Below, one piece after another: positions 42,860 through 51,384 of a stretch of 61,901 bases of DNA. Position 1 is the first letter of the stretch; every line of letters begins with the position of its first letter. Below the pieces are notes generated by a model. It saw only the letters and a program-made list of their open reading frames with translations. It ran no database searches and was not told where the DNA came from. Made by a program: the position numbers and the translations under genes. Source of the DNA: UBA9715 sp964553375. GTDB lineage: Bacteria; Actinomycetota; Coriobacteriia; Coriobacteriales; Eggerthellaceae. Location: positions 1 to 61,901 of the forward strand of contig CAZKKN010000005.1 in the NCBI GenBank assembly GCA_964553375.1, read 5' to 3'.

Positions 42860-43279
42860 ATGCCGGCATTGCAGGTTCGGGATTTCCCAGAAGATCTTTA
42901 CGAGGAACTGAAAGAATGCGCCGAGCAGGAGCATCGGAGTATAGCTCAACAGGTGACTTTCATATTGAGCAGGTATCTGAAGCTCTATCGTTCACCGGCA
43001 TCATTAGAAGATGGCCCGGTGCCGGTTCGCTTCTCCTATGCTAACCCGGCTCTTTTGGAAAGCGGGGCCTATGAGGCCTCTGAGCCTGGAACAGAGGGGT
43101 ATTGCACGGAAGAGGCCGTCGCCGAGCGTAAGGCTCGGCAGAAGAAGCGAAGAGAGCTCCTTGAGAGGATTCATTCACGCCCTCAAACGCCCATCCCTGA
43201 TGACTTCCCCAGTGCGGCTGAGCTGATTCGCGAGGATCGCGATAGCCGTTCCGACTGGGTGCTCAAGAATAGGCGGTAA
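42860..43279 (+). CDS. Antitoxin, FitA/VapB-like with ribbon-helix-helix domain
   Basis: 139 residues. The N-terminus LQVRDFPEDLYEELKECAEQ followed by HRSIAQQVTFIL is a ribbon-helix-helix DNA-binding domain of the FitA/Arc type. A charged C-terminal part (ERKARQKKRRELLERI, then PDDFPSAAELIREDRD) would wrap the toxin; it is longer than in typical VapB proteins of about 80 residues. ATG 42860 has AGGAGG seven bases upstream; earlier in-frame codons are unsupported. The toxin gene follows after five bases. Confidence 0.82.
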   Translation: MPALQVRDFPEDLYEELKECAEQEHRSIAQQVTFILSRYLKLYRSPASLEDGPVPVRFSYANPALLESGAYEASEPGTEGYCTEEAVAERKARQKKRRELLERIHSRPQTPIPDDFPSAAELIREDRDSRSDWVLKNRR

Positions 43280-43284
43280 TTACC

Positions 43285-43704
43285 TTGGTAGTGCTTGATG
43301 CCAGTGCGGCGGTGGAGATAGTGCGGGGGACCGGGGAAGGTGCTGCCATGGAGTACCTTATCCTCGATCAGGAGGAGAAGATCGCCCCCGCTCTTTATCA
43401 GGTAGAGGTACGCAATACCTTTTGGAAGTATGTGCAGTTCGCTTCCATGGCCGAGAGCGAGGCCCTGATGCATATAGCGGATGCAATGGGTCTGATAGAT
43501 AGGTTCTATTCGATAGATCATATCGTTGACGAGGCATTCCTCGAGGCGCTGCGCCAGAACCATCCCATCTATGACATGCTGTACCTATGTCTCGCCCGTC
43601 GCTGCAATGCTACTGTTTTCACCCTGGATCGCAAGTTACAGGATGCCTGCAGGGAAGCCGGAGTGAACTGCATTTGTACGGCGGGCTTGGAGGATTCCCT
43701 GTAA
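43285..43704 (+). CDS. VapC-type PIN-domain toxin
   Basis: 139 residues. The four acidic PIN residues are visible: D5 in VVLDASA, E41 in YQVEVRN, D97 in HPIYDMLYLCLARR and D115 in VFTLDRKL. PIN toxins cut RNA, usually tRNA or rRNA, when free of the antitoxin. The start is TTG at 43285, with AGGCGG 8 bases upstream; a GTG two codons later is also possible. Forms an operon with the preceding antitoxin. The AT-rich promoter and adjacent repeats suggest it was gained horizontally. Confidence 0.88.
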   Translation: MVVLDASAAVEIVRGTGEGAAMEYLILDQEEKIAPALYQVEVRNTFWKYVQFASMAESEALMHIADAMGLIDRFYSIDHIVDEAFLEALRQNHPIYDMLYLCLARRCNATVFTLDRKLQDACREAGVNCICTAGLEDSL

Positions 43705-43773
43705 GTCTTACTCGCCTGCGCAGATGGACATTGAGTGAGTCCCGAAAAGATACCATCCTCCTTTGGTCGCGAT

Positions 43774-43782
43774 TGCTAGAAT
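43774..43782 (+). promoter_or_regulatory. Candidate extended -10 promoter of the transketolase gene
   Basis: TGC TAGAAT, an extended -10 element, 27 bases before ATG 43809. There is no matching -35. The same TAGAAT with TGn occurs before ftsE at 45704-45712, which supports it as a local promoter type. Confidence 0.4.
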
Positions 43783-43808
43783 GAAAGCGAGCAAGAGAAA
43801 GGGAGGGC

Positions 43809-45701
43809 ATGGACTCTAACGCATTGAAAGCCAAAGCCAATGATCTGCGCATCGATATAATCCGCATGATCGCCGAAGCGGGAAGCGGGCATCCGGGAGG
43901 GTCGCTTTCGAGCACCGACATCCTGTGCGCCCTGTATTTCGGCGGCGTGATGGACTACGACGCGAAAAACCCCGAAAACCCCCATCGCGACCGGTTCATT
44001 CTGGCCAAGGGCCATGCGGCGCCGGCGCTCTATGCCACGCTGGCGCATGCGGGCTTCTTCGCCCGCGAGGAGCTGGCCAGCTTGCGCAAGTTCGGCAGCC
44101 GTCTGCAGGGCCATCCCGACTCCAACCTGGTTCCGGGCGTTGAGGTCTCCACAGGCTCTCTTGGGCAGGGGCTCTCCATCGCCTGCGGCATGGCTTGCGG
44201 GCTGAAGCTCCAAGATGACGATCATACGGTTTTCGCCCTTCTGGGTGATGGCGAGTGCCAGGAAGGCCAGGTGTGGGAGGCCGCGATGTTCGCTGCCCAC
44301 AACAAGTTGGATAACCTGGTGGCGATCGTGGATCGCAACGAACTGCAAATCGATGGCTGCACGGAGGATGTTTGCGGCCTTGGGGACATCGCCTCCAAGT
44401 TCAGCGCTTTCGGCTGGGGGACGTTTGAAGTGGACGGCCACGACATAGAAGCGCTCATAAGGGCTCTTAATCAGGCGAAATCCCGGCACAACGGCGCGCC
44501 GCAGGTGATCGTTGCGGAAACGATCAAGGGCAAAGGCGTGTCTTTCATGGAAAATCAGGCGGGCTGGCATGGCAAGGCCCCCAATAAAGAAGAACTCGCC
44601 CAGGCTTTGGAAGACCTCGGCGCTCCTGCCGGTGAGGCGTTCTGGGGCGGCGGGGAAGAGGTGGACCTGGCCTCGGCTTTGGGGGCGCATAACGCTTCGA
44701 CTACCACCTCTAGCGCTGATGCCCCGGTGGTTCGCTTGGCCTCTGCCGATGAGGCGGCGGTGAAGAAGGCTACGCGCGCCGCTTACGGCACCACCTTGGC
44801 TCAGCTGGCCCGGGAGGGGCTGCCTGTGGTTGCCGTGGACGCGGATTTGACGGGTTCCACCACCACCAAAGCCTTCGCTGCAGCCGACCCCGCCTTCGCC
44901 TCCCGCCTGTTCAATGCAGGCATCGCCGAGCAGAACATGACCGATGTGGCGGCGGGTCTGTCCCTTACGGGCAACATAGCTTTCACCGGTTCTTTTGCCG
45001 TGTTCGGCACCGGGCGCGCCTATGATCAGATTCGCAACACCGTGTGTTACAGCAATCTGAATGTGAAGATCGCCCCCACCCATGCGGGCATCTCCGTGGG
45101 TCCCGATGGCGGCTCGCATCAGATGCTTGAGGATATCTCCCTCATGCGCGGGCTGCCCAACATGAGAGTGCTGGTCCCGGCCGATTATCCGGCAGCTTGT
45201 GCGGCCATCCGCCTGGCGGCGGAGACTCCGGGTCCGGTCTATGTGCGCATGGGCCGCGCCTCGGTGCCCTGCGTTTACGGTGAGGGCGCCCAATTCCAGA
45301 TGGGTCGCGCCTATACGCTTCGCACCGGTTCCGACGTCACCATCGTTGCCTGCGGTGTGGAGGTGGAGCAGGCGCTGAAGGCTGCAGCGCATCTGGCCGA
45401 AGAGGGGATTGAAGCCGAGGTCATCGATGCCTTTTGCATCAAGCCCCTGGATAAGCAGGCCATTTTGGATTCTGTGGCCAAGACCGGTTGCGTTGTCACC
45501 GCCGAGGAACATGGCCTTTACGGCGGCCTGGGTTCCGCTGTGGCAGAGGCTCTCGCGGCTGAGGCTCCGGCGCCTATGGAATTCGTGGCCATGGAGGACA
45601 GATTCGGTAAATCCGGCGCTTACGAAGAGCTTTCCGCTTACTTCAAGCTCGATGCCGCCGCGCTTGTCGAAGCTGTGAAGAGAGTATTGGCCCGGAAATA
45701 G
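43809..45701 (+). CDS. tkt: Transketolase
   Basis: 630 residues, a thiamine-diphosphate enzyme of the pentose phosphate pathway. N-terminal half: SGHPGGSLSSTDIL, KGHAAPALYATLA, ThDP motif GDGECQEGQVWEA with N following at VDRNEL, and the GKGVSFMEN region. C-terminal half (about 318-630): AGIAEQNMTDVAAGL, FTGSFAVFGTGRAYDQI, HAGISVGPDGGSHQ. The two halves are like the separate N and C subunits encoded by split transketolase genes in many bacteria and archaea, here joined by a low-complexity Ala/Ser/Thr linker (about 290-315). ATG 43809 has AAAGGGAGG upstream. Confidence 0.93.
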   Translation: MDSNALKAKANDLRIDIIRMIAEAGSGHPGGSLSSTDILCALYFGGVMDYDAKNPENPHRDRFILAKGHAAPALYATLAHAGFFAREELASLRKFGSRLQGHPDSNLVPGVEVSTGSLGQGLSIACGMACGLKLQDDDHTVFALLGDGECQEGQVWEAAMFAAHNKLDNLVAIVDRNELQIDGCTEDVCGLGDIASKFSAFGWGTFEVDGHDIEALIRALNQAKSRHNGAPQVIVAETIKGKGVSFMENQAGWHGKAPNKEELAQALEDLGAPAGEAFWGGGEEVDLASALGAHNASTTTSSADAPVVRLASADEAAVKKATRAAYGTTLAQLAREGLPVVAVDADLTGSTTTKAFAAADPAFASRLFNAGIAEQNMTDVAAGLSLTGNIAFTGSFAVFGTGRAYDQIRNTVCYSNLNVKIAPTHAGISVGPDGGSHQMLEDISLMRGLPNMRVLVPADYPAACAAIRLAAETPGPVYVRMGRASVPCVYGEGAQFQMGRAYTLRTGSDVTIVACGVEVEQALKAAAHLAEEGIEAEVIDAFCIKPLDKQAILDSVAKTGCVVTAEEHGLYGGLGSAVAEALAAEAPAPMEFVAMEDRFGKSGAYEELSAYFKLDAAALVEAVKRVLARK

Positions 45702-45712
45702 TCTGGTAGAAT
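45685..45712 (+). promoter_or_regulatory. Candidate promoter of ftsE
   Basis: TATTGG (45685-45690), 16 bases, TAGAAT (45707-45712) preceded by TGG, an extended -10. About 40 bases before the GTG of ftsE, overlapping the end of the transketolase gene. Confidence 0.4.
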
Positions 45713-45751
45713 TATCGGGTCTCAGTAACAACTATCTGAACGGAGCATTCT

Positions 45752-46579
45752 GTGACAACAGCCGCAAACAATGGTGCGCGGTACGGCTATAGCCGGGGCA
45801 GGGCGGCACAGCCCCTGCGCCAACCCACCAGCCTCTCGGCTCTTCCGGAGCTAGAGGTGGATGACATCCCCCAACAGGGAAACCCGGTTATCACGTTCGA
45901 CCACGTATCGAAAGTCTATCCCGCCCAGCCTAACCGACCCGCCTTGGACAACGTCTCATTGCAGATCTTCCCGGGAGAGTTCGTCTTCCTGGTAGGTCAC
46001 TCGGGGTCGGGCAAATCCACCCTGGTGCGCCTCATCATCCGCGAGTTGCGCCCCAGCTCGGGCAATATCATCATCGCCAACGAGGATCTGGGCTCCATGC
46101 GCAATTGGCGCGTACCCTATCTGCGACGCAACATCGGCTACGTTTTCCAGGACTTCAAGTTGCTTCCCAACAAGACCGTCTTCGAGAACGTCGCCTTCGC
46201 CCTTGAGGTTATCGGCAAGAACCGCAACGTCATCCGCACTCAGGTCCCCGAGGTGCTGCGCCTGGTGGGCCTGCAGGATAAGCTTGACAAGTTCCCCGAC
46301 CAGCTCTCCGGTGGCGAGCAGCAGCGCGTTTCCATCGCCCGAGCCATCGTGAATCGTCCGCCGCTCCTGGTTTGCGACGAGCCCACCGGCAACCTGGACC
46401 CCCAGACTTCCCGGGGCATCATGGACCTGCTTGAGCGAATCAATCGCACAGGCACCACGGTGCTGGTGGCCACTCACGACCGCGAGATGGTGGATAACAT
46501 GCGCCGGCGCGTCATCGCCCTTGATCGTGGTCACCTCACGCGCGACCAGCAGAGGGGGGTGTACGGTTCCGATGTCTAG
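45752..46579 (+). CDS. ftsE: Cell division ATP-binding protein FtsE
   Basis: 275 residues, ABC ATPase that with FtsX transmits a signal to peptidoglycan hydrolases during division. It has Walker A GHSGSGKSTL, Q-loop YVFQDFKLLP, signature LSGGEQQR, Walker B LLVCDEPTGNLD and the histidine in VATHDREMV. About 46 extra residues precede the usual FtsE start near VITFDHVSKVYP; the extension (Arg/Ala/Pro-rich) has no known domain. The start is GTG 45752 with CGGAG upstream, and there is no internal start with a good ribosome site. It overlaps ftsX by eight bases. Confidence 0.96.
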   Translation: MTTAANNGARYGYSRGRAAQPLRQPTSLSALPELEVDDIPQQGNPVITFDHVSKVYPAQPNRPALDNVSLQIFPGEFVFLVGHSGSGKSTLVRLIIRELRPSSGNIIIANEDLGSMRNWRVPYLRRNIGYVFQDFKLLPNKTVFENVAFALEVIGKNRNVIRTQVPEVLRLVGLQDKLDKFPDQLSGGEQQRVSIARAIVNRPPLLVCDEPTGNLDPQTSRGIMDLLERINRTGTTVLVATHDREMVDNMRRRVIALDRGHLTRDQQRGVYGSDV

Positions 46580-47477
46580 TCTCGCTTATTTCCTCAAGCA
46601 ATCCCTCCAGGGCTTCACGCGCAACCTGTCCACGGCCTTGGGTTCCATCATCACCATCTTCCTGTCGTTGCTGATCATCGGCGTGTTCCTTGTGAGCGCT
46701 GTGGTGATTGACAACATCGTGAAGTCGGTGGAAAACGAGGTGTCCATCACCGCCTATGTGGATGACGATGCGAAGGATTCCGACATCCAGAAGGCCCAGG
46801 ATTACATTAAGGGCATCAGCGGCGTGGCCAGCATCTCCTTCACCACCAAAGACCAGGCCTTGGAGAACTTCCGCAGCATGTCCTCGAATGCGGATATCGT
46901 TGACGAGTTGGGCGGAAACCCCTTGCCAGCTTCCATCAACATAGAGCTCTCCGACCCGCAACTGGTTCAGCAGGTGGCCGACGATATCGCTGCGAGTGAC
47001 GAATTCGCGGCCATCGCCGACGAAAGCGATCCGGCCGATTCGCTGAAATACGGCCAACGCACTGTGGAGCGACTGTTCTCGGTGACGAACTACGTGCGCT
47101 ATATCGGCATCGCGCTCATCGTGTTGCTGGTGTTTATCGCTCTGGTGTTCATCAACAACACCATCCGCCTGGCCATCATGGCCCGCCGCAAGGAGATCGC
47201 CATCATGCGCCTGGTGGGCGCGTCGAATGGCTTCATCCGCGGGCCGTTCCTCATGGAGGGCGCGTTGCACGCCATCATCGGCGCCGTGCTAGCCATCGTG
47301 TGCCTGGAACTCATACATATCCTGGCGCTGCCGCGCCTTCAGGGATCCTTGGCTTTCTTGCCTATCGAGCTCAACGCCACGGCTTTCCTGATCATCTATG
47401 CGGTGCTGCTGGTGGCAGGCTTGCTCATCGGCCTCATCGGTTCCGCACTTGCCATGCGGCGCTATCTGAAGGTCTAG
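46572..47477 (+). CDS. ftsX: Cell division protein FtsX
   Basis: 301 residues, membrane partner of FtsE. Four hydrophobic segments lie near residues 20-45, 185-205, 228-250 and 270-295, with a large extracellular domain between the first two (about 48-180) that in other bacteria contacts a wall hydrolase or its activator. The cytoplasmic RRKEIAIMRLVGASNGFIR loop is the FtsE-docking region. ATG 46572 lies inside ftsE, eight bases before its end; the frame itself reaches further upstream without reason. The next gene is an S41 protease homologue; no EnvC or PcsB-type gene lies in the operon. Confidence 0.95.
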   Translation: MSSLAYFLKQSLQGFTRNLSTALGSIITIFLSLLIIGVFLVSAVVIDNIVKSVENEVSITAYVDDDAKDSDIQKAQDYIKGISGVASISFTTKDQALENFRSMSSNADIVDELGGNPLPASINIELSDPQLVQQVADDIAASDEFAAIADESDPADSLKYGQRTVERLFSVTNYVRYIGIALIVLLVFIALVFINNTIRLAIMARRKEIAIMRLVGASNGFIRGPFLMEGALHAIIGAVLAIVCLELIHILALPRLQGSLAFLPIELNATAFLIIYAVLLVAGLLIGLIGSALAMRRYLKV

Positions 47478-47495
47478 CGCGCAGGCTTCAAGGCC

Positions 47496-48785
47496 ATGGT
47501 GCAACGGGGAAACAACCAACGGGCAGCTGTGCGTTCGCGAAAGATGCGAGCGCGCAGCTATCGTCTCATTCGGATCTTCCTCTTCATCATCGCGCTGACC
47601 ATCGCTCTGTTCGTGGGTTTCTTCCTTCGTGGGCAAACGGCCTGGTTGCAATCCATGGGTTTTCCGGCTTCCGTCACCGGTGCCGATCAGAACACCGTGC
47701 TGGATACCTCGGCGGCGAAGGATGCCTATAATTCGCTTTCCGTGCGACTAGGCGAGGTGGAGGATATCATCGCCACCGACAGCCTGGACACCTATAACCT
47801 GGATGTGGCTACGGATAAGACGCTTACGGCGTTCGCTGAATCCACCGATGACCCCTATATGCGCTATTACTCGCCGGAACGCTACAATGCACTGCTCAAC
47901 TCCACTGACGAAGGGTATGCGGGCATCGGTGTGCTGTTCTCGGAATACGAGGGGCAGGCCTACGCAGTGGATGTCTTCGAAGGCTCTCAGGCTCAGATGG
48001 AAGGGGTCCAAGACGGCGATTTCGTCGTCTCGGTCAATGGTGACAACTCCCAAACCTGGTCTCGCACCGAGGTGGCGGCTGTGCTCAGCCAAAACCAAGG
48101 CTCGTCGGTGGTCATCACCTGGCGGCGTCCGGAATCCCTTGAGGCGATCGGAGGCGCCACCTTCACCACCACATTGCTCTGCCAAGAATACGATGAGGTC
48201 AATGTGACCTCTGAGTACGACGAGGAGCGCGAGGTGGGCTATATCAAGGTGAAGCAGCTCACGCAGAACGCAGCGCCGCTCGTTCAGGCCTCCATCACCG
48301 ATCTGACCGCTCAAGGCGCTCAGTCCTTCGTGCTGGACATCCGCGATAACCCGGGCGGATATCTGAGCCAGGCCGTGGATCTGGCCAGCCTCTTCATGAA
48401 CGGAGGCACCGTGGTTGAGGTGCAGACGGTCGATGGGAATTCAGCGAAGGCGGCCACCGGTCAGCCGGCTACGGCGGCGCCTGTGGTGCTTCTGATAAAC
48501 AAGAACACTGCTGCAGCGGCGGAGGTGGTAGCCGCTGCGCTCAAGGAAAGCCAGCGTGCCACATTGGTGGGTGCCACCACCATGGGCAAAGGGTCGGTGC
48601 AGGTGCTCTACGAGCTCAAATTCGGTGGCGCTCTGCGCTATACGGCTGCCTACTATCTCACCCCCGAAGGTCATGCAATCGACAAGGTGGGGGTCAGCCC
48701 CGAGGTGGTGGTCGATTCCGGAGAAGATGGCGATGCGCAGATGGAATATGCGCTGAGCTTGGCGGCATCGCTGGTTAGAGTCTAG
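47496..48785 (+). CDS. S41 carboxy-terminal-processing peptidase homologue, predicted catalytically inactive
   Basis: 429 residues. A basic N-terminus and one membrane helix (about 28-48) are followed by a CtpA/CtpB-like body: PDZ domain (about 140-225; GVQDGDFVVSVNG) and S41 domain (about 235-425; GAQSFVLDIRDNPGGYLSQAV). The catalytic lysine (K365 in TMGKGSVQ) and the glutamine four residues later are present. The serine nucleophile lies 25 residues before the lysine in Prc, D1P and CtpB, in an S-A-S-E context. Here that stretch is NKNTAAAAEVV and the position is A340. So it is probably a pseudoprotease, perhaps a scaffold beside FtsEX. Start ATG 47496, 18 bases after ftsX. Confidence 0.88.
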   Translation: MVQRGNNQRAAVRSRKMRARSYRLIRIFLFIIALTIALFVGFFLRGQTAWLQSMGFPASVTGADQNTVLDTSAAKDAYNSLSVRLGEVEDIIATDSLDTYNLDVATDKTLTAFAESTDDPYMRYYSPERYNALLNSTDEGYAGIGVLFSEYEGQAYAVDVFEGSQAQMEGVQDGDFVVSVNGDNSQTWSRTEVAAVLSQNQGSSVVITWRRPESLEAIGGATFTTTLLCQEYDEVNVTSEYDEEREVGYIKVKQLTQNAAPLVQASITDLTAQGAQSFVLDIRDNPGGYLSQAVDLASLFMNGGTVVEVQTVDGNSAKAATGQPATAAPVVLLINKNTAAAAEVVAAALKESQRATLVGATTMGKGSVQVLYELKFGGALRYTAAYYLTPEGHAIDKVGVSPEVVVDSGEDGDAQMEYALSLAASLVRV

Positions 48786-48788
48786 CCC

Positions 48789-50801
48789 ATGGGCCGCACG
48801 CGCAAGCGCACCCGGCGCACAGCCCGGTCCCATCCGCGTGGCATCATCGAGCTCCACCGGGATGGCTACGGGTTCGTTCAAACCGCTGAAGGCGAGTTCT
48901 TCATCCCGCGCTCGAAGACCTCCGGGGCATTTCCCGATGATCTGGTTGAGATTGCGCCCTTGAGCCGTTACGAGCGTGATCATTACCGGAAGAACCAGAA
49001 GGGCGGCGGGGACCGCAAGCGGACCGCGCGGGTCGTGAATGTGGTGGAGCGGGCAACCGACCAAGTGGTGGGCTATTATCGCCACGCTGAGCCGTTCGGC
49101 GTGGTGGAACCTCTGGATCCCCGCATCCAACATGATGTTTTCACGCAGCTCAGCGCCTATCCTGGCATCCCTGATGGCGCCATTGTGAGTGTGCGCATCG
49201 ATACATTCCCCGACCGGCGCACCGCCGCCACGGGCACGGTGATGGAGGTGCTCGGCGATGAGGACGACGAGCGCATACCCATAGACCTGATCATCGCCCG
49301 CCACAAGTTGGAAACGGAATTCTCTGCAAGCTCCCTTACGCAAGCCGCTGAGGCCAAAGTGGACGGGGAAGAGGCGCTGGCTCAAGGCTACGAGGATCTG
49401 CGCAACCGGTTCATCTTCACCATTGACCCTACCGATGCCAGGGACTTCGATGATGCCGTCTCCTTGGAGGAGGCAACGCTCCCTGATGGACAGCCGGGAT
49501 ATAGGCTTGGGGTCCACATCGCCGATGTGTCTTATTCGGTGCCGTGGGGTTCGTCTGTGGACTTGGATGCAAGGCGGCGCGCAACCAGCGTCTACCTGGT
49601 GGATCGCGTTATTCCCATGCTACCTGAAGCCCTTTCCAACGATGTCTGCTCTCTGCGCCCTAGAGAGGATCGCCGCACGCTTACAGTGGATATGCTCGTG
49701 GATTCCCAGGGAGCGGTGGTGGAGGCGCGACCTTATCCTGCGCTCATCCGCTCGGCGGTGCGTCTGACCTATGAGCAGGCCCAAGAGATACTGGATACGG
49801 GTACTGTTCCGGGCGCTGTGGGTTTGGATGCGGCGGGGGAGGAGAAGCTGGTTGAGCGGGTGCGCGGCTTGAATGCCGTTGCCCAACAGGTTCGCGAGAG
49901 ACGCGAAGCTGCCGGCGGTCTTGATTTCGACACGGTAGAAGCCAAGGTGAGGCTTGACGATTCCGGCTTTCCCTTAGCGGTGGAGCTGCGCCAGAAAACA
50001 CCTGCTACAGAGCTTATAGAAGAAGCCATGATCATGGCCAACGAGGCCGTGGCCCGCTTCCTGCGCGATGCAGGTTTCCCGTGCATCTATCGCATCCATG
50101 ACCAGCCGTCGCCAGATACCCTTGAGGGGTTGGTGCCGGTGCTCGAAGAGTTTCCCTGGTTCAAGAAGGTCGATCGTCCGCGGTTCATCGCGGGTGATCC
50201 GAAGCAGATCCAGGCAGTGCTGCGCTTGGCGAAGGAACGCCCCGAGGCAGAGCTGGTGAACACGCTTGTGCTCCGCTCTATGATGCGGGCGACCTATAGT
50301 CCGCAACTGGCACCGCACTATGGTCTGGCAAGCAGCGCTTATGCCCATTTCACTTCGCCCATTCGCCGCTACCCCGACTTGGTGGTGCATCGCATGGTGA
50401 AGACCGCGCTTTTCGGGCGCCCGGAGAGATTCGATCAAGAGGTCTCGAATCTACCTTGGATAGCCGAGCACTCCTCTGAGATGGAGCGCGTGGCGGAGCG
50501 GGCTGCCCGAGAGTCCCAAGAAGTGAAGATCGTCGAGCTCATGGAGGGCCATGTAGGCGAGGTCTTCTCTGCGACCATATCTGGCGTGGCATCATTCGGC
50601 TTGCATGTGCGCTTGGAGAACACAGCAGAGGGAGTGGTGGAGATATCCGATTTGGGCAATGAGTATTTCGTCCTCGATCCCGTCCGCCACTTGCTGACGG
50701 GCTCCGATACCGGCAAGCAGTTCCGCTTAGGACGCAAACTTGCGGTGCGTTTGGTGGAGGCGGACCGGCGTGTGGGCCGCTTGCGCTTCCGTTTGGTCTG
50801 A
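48789..50801 (+). CDS. rnr: Ribonuclease R
   Basis: 670 residues, a 3'-5' exoribonuclease of the RNB family. It has a cold-shock-like N-terminus (GIIELHRDGYGFVQTAEGEFF, partly), the RNB active-site aspartates in TIDPTDARDFDDAVSL, RATSVYLVDRVIPMLP, SPIRRYPDLVVHR and a C-terminal S1 domain that ends near RFRLV. It is shorter at both ends than E. coli RNase R. It follows the S41 gene by 3 bases and precedes the tmRNA gene; in other bacteria RNase R cooperates with tmRNA/SmpB to clear nonstop messages, which fits this position. Confidence 0.95.
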   Translation: MGRTRKRTRRTARSHPRGIIELHRDGYGFVQTAEGEFFIPRSKTSGAFPDDLVEIAPLSRYERDHYRKNQKGGGDRKRTARVVNVVERATDQVVGYYRHAEPFGVVEPLDPRIQHDVFTQLSAYPGIPDGAIVSVRIDTFPDRRTAATGTVMEVLGDEDDERIPIDLIIARHKLETEFSASSLTQAAEAKVDGEEALAQGYEDLRNRFIFTIDPTDARDFDDAVSLEEATLPDGQPGYRLGVHIADVSYSVPWGSSVDLDARRRATSVYLVDRVIPMLPEALSNDVCSLRPREDRRTLTVDMLVDSQGAVVEARPYPALIRSAVRLTYEQAQEILDTGTVPGAVGLDAAGEEKLVERVRGLNAVAQQVRERREAAGGLDFDTVEAKVRLDDSGFPLAVELRQKTPATELIEEAMIMANEAVARFLRDAGFPCIYRIHDQPSPDTLEGLVPVLEEFPWFKKVDRPRFIAGDPKQIQAVLRLAKERPEAELVNTLVLRSMMRATYSPQLAPHYGLASSAYAHFTSPIRRYPDLVVHRMVKTALFGRPERFDQEVSNLPWIAEHSSEMERVAERAARESQEVKIVELMEGHVGEVFSATISGVASFGLHVRLENTAEGVVEISDLGNEYFVLDPVRHLLTGSDTGKQFRLGRKLAVRLVEADRRVGRLRFRLV

Positions 50802-50845
50802 TCGGCGCGGCTGACGCATCTGAATCTAAGCTGGTAAAACGAAAA

Positions 50846-50868
50846 CGAACCCCCGAAACGGGGGTTCG
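50846..50868 (-). terminator. Terminator shared by rnr and ssrA
   Basis: CGAACCCCCG, loop AAA, CGGGGGTTCG. On the minus strand it is followed by TTTTCGTTTT, so it ends the tmRNA transcript and may also stop rnr reading in the other direction. Confidence 0.8.
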
Positions 50869-50881
50869 TAGCTTCGCATTG

Positions 50882-51246
50882 TGGTGGAGGCGCGGAGAAT
50901 CGAACTCCGGTCCATGGAAGATCCCTGGTCAGGCTCTACAAGCTTAGTCTTGGATCTAGGTTAGGGGCTGCTTGGTTCCAAGACGCACGTTGCAGCTCCA
51001 AAGCCGGTTCAGCCTTTGCTCCGATCATACCGGCTACGTATCGAAGCGCGTTCCCCTAAAATGACATCGCACCCGGGACGGGGAAACCTCCGGGATTGAC
51101 GTGCCGACTTATCTTATGCGGCAAGGGCGTAACGCCCAGTGAAGTTCTTTTTGCCAATTAATTTGACGTTACCCCTGTTTAACGTGGAGAGGAGACCACG
51201 ACCTGCTCCTCACCTCAGACCTACCATGTCGAAACCAGTCGCCCCC
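50882..51246 (-). ncRNA. ssrA: Transfer-messenger RNA (tmRNA)
   Basis: 365 bases. The tRNA-like ends pair: 5' GGGGGCG with CGCCTCC, then A and encoded CCA. The T arm GGTTCGATTCTCC-like reads GAGTTCGATTCTCCGC, and the 5' part has GACTGGTTTCGAC. The tag reading frame starts at GGC and encodes GKKNFTGRYALAA followed by a stop, so with the charged alanine the tag is AGKKNFTGRYALAA. The ALAA end marks proteins for ClpXP-type proteases. SmpB is encoded just upstream on the same strand. The mature 5' end lies 60 bases after the promoter start, so processing by RNase P is expected. Confidence 0.95.
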
Positions 51247-51312
51247 AGATAACCAAGGGAAAAGGCTCCACCTTTTCAATGTGCGCGCGAAGCGTGGCTT
51301 CGCGGATTTCCC

Positions 51313-51340
51313 ATTATAGTGAGGGAGGAGGGGAAGTCAA
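51313..51340 (-). promoter_or_regulatory. Strong promoter of ssrA
   Basis: On the minus strand TTGACT (51340-51335), 16 bases, TATAAT (51318-51313). Start expected near 51306. The leader before mature tmRNA contains a perfect hairpin GCGAAGC-CAC-GCTTCGC, at 51286-51303. Confidence 0.75.
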
Positions 51341-51384
51341 ACAACGGGTGGCTGACAGATTGCAGCCTTAAGTTATGAGCTGAG

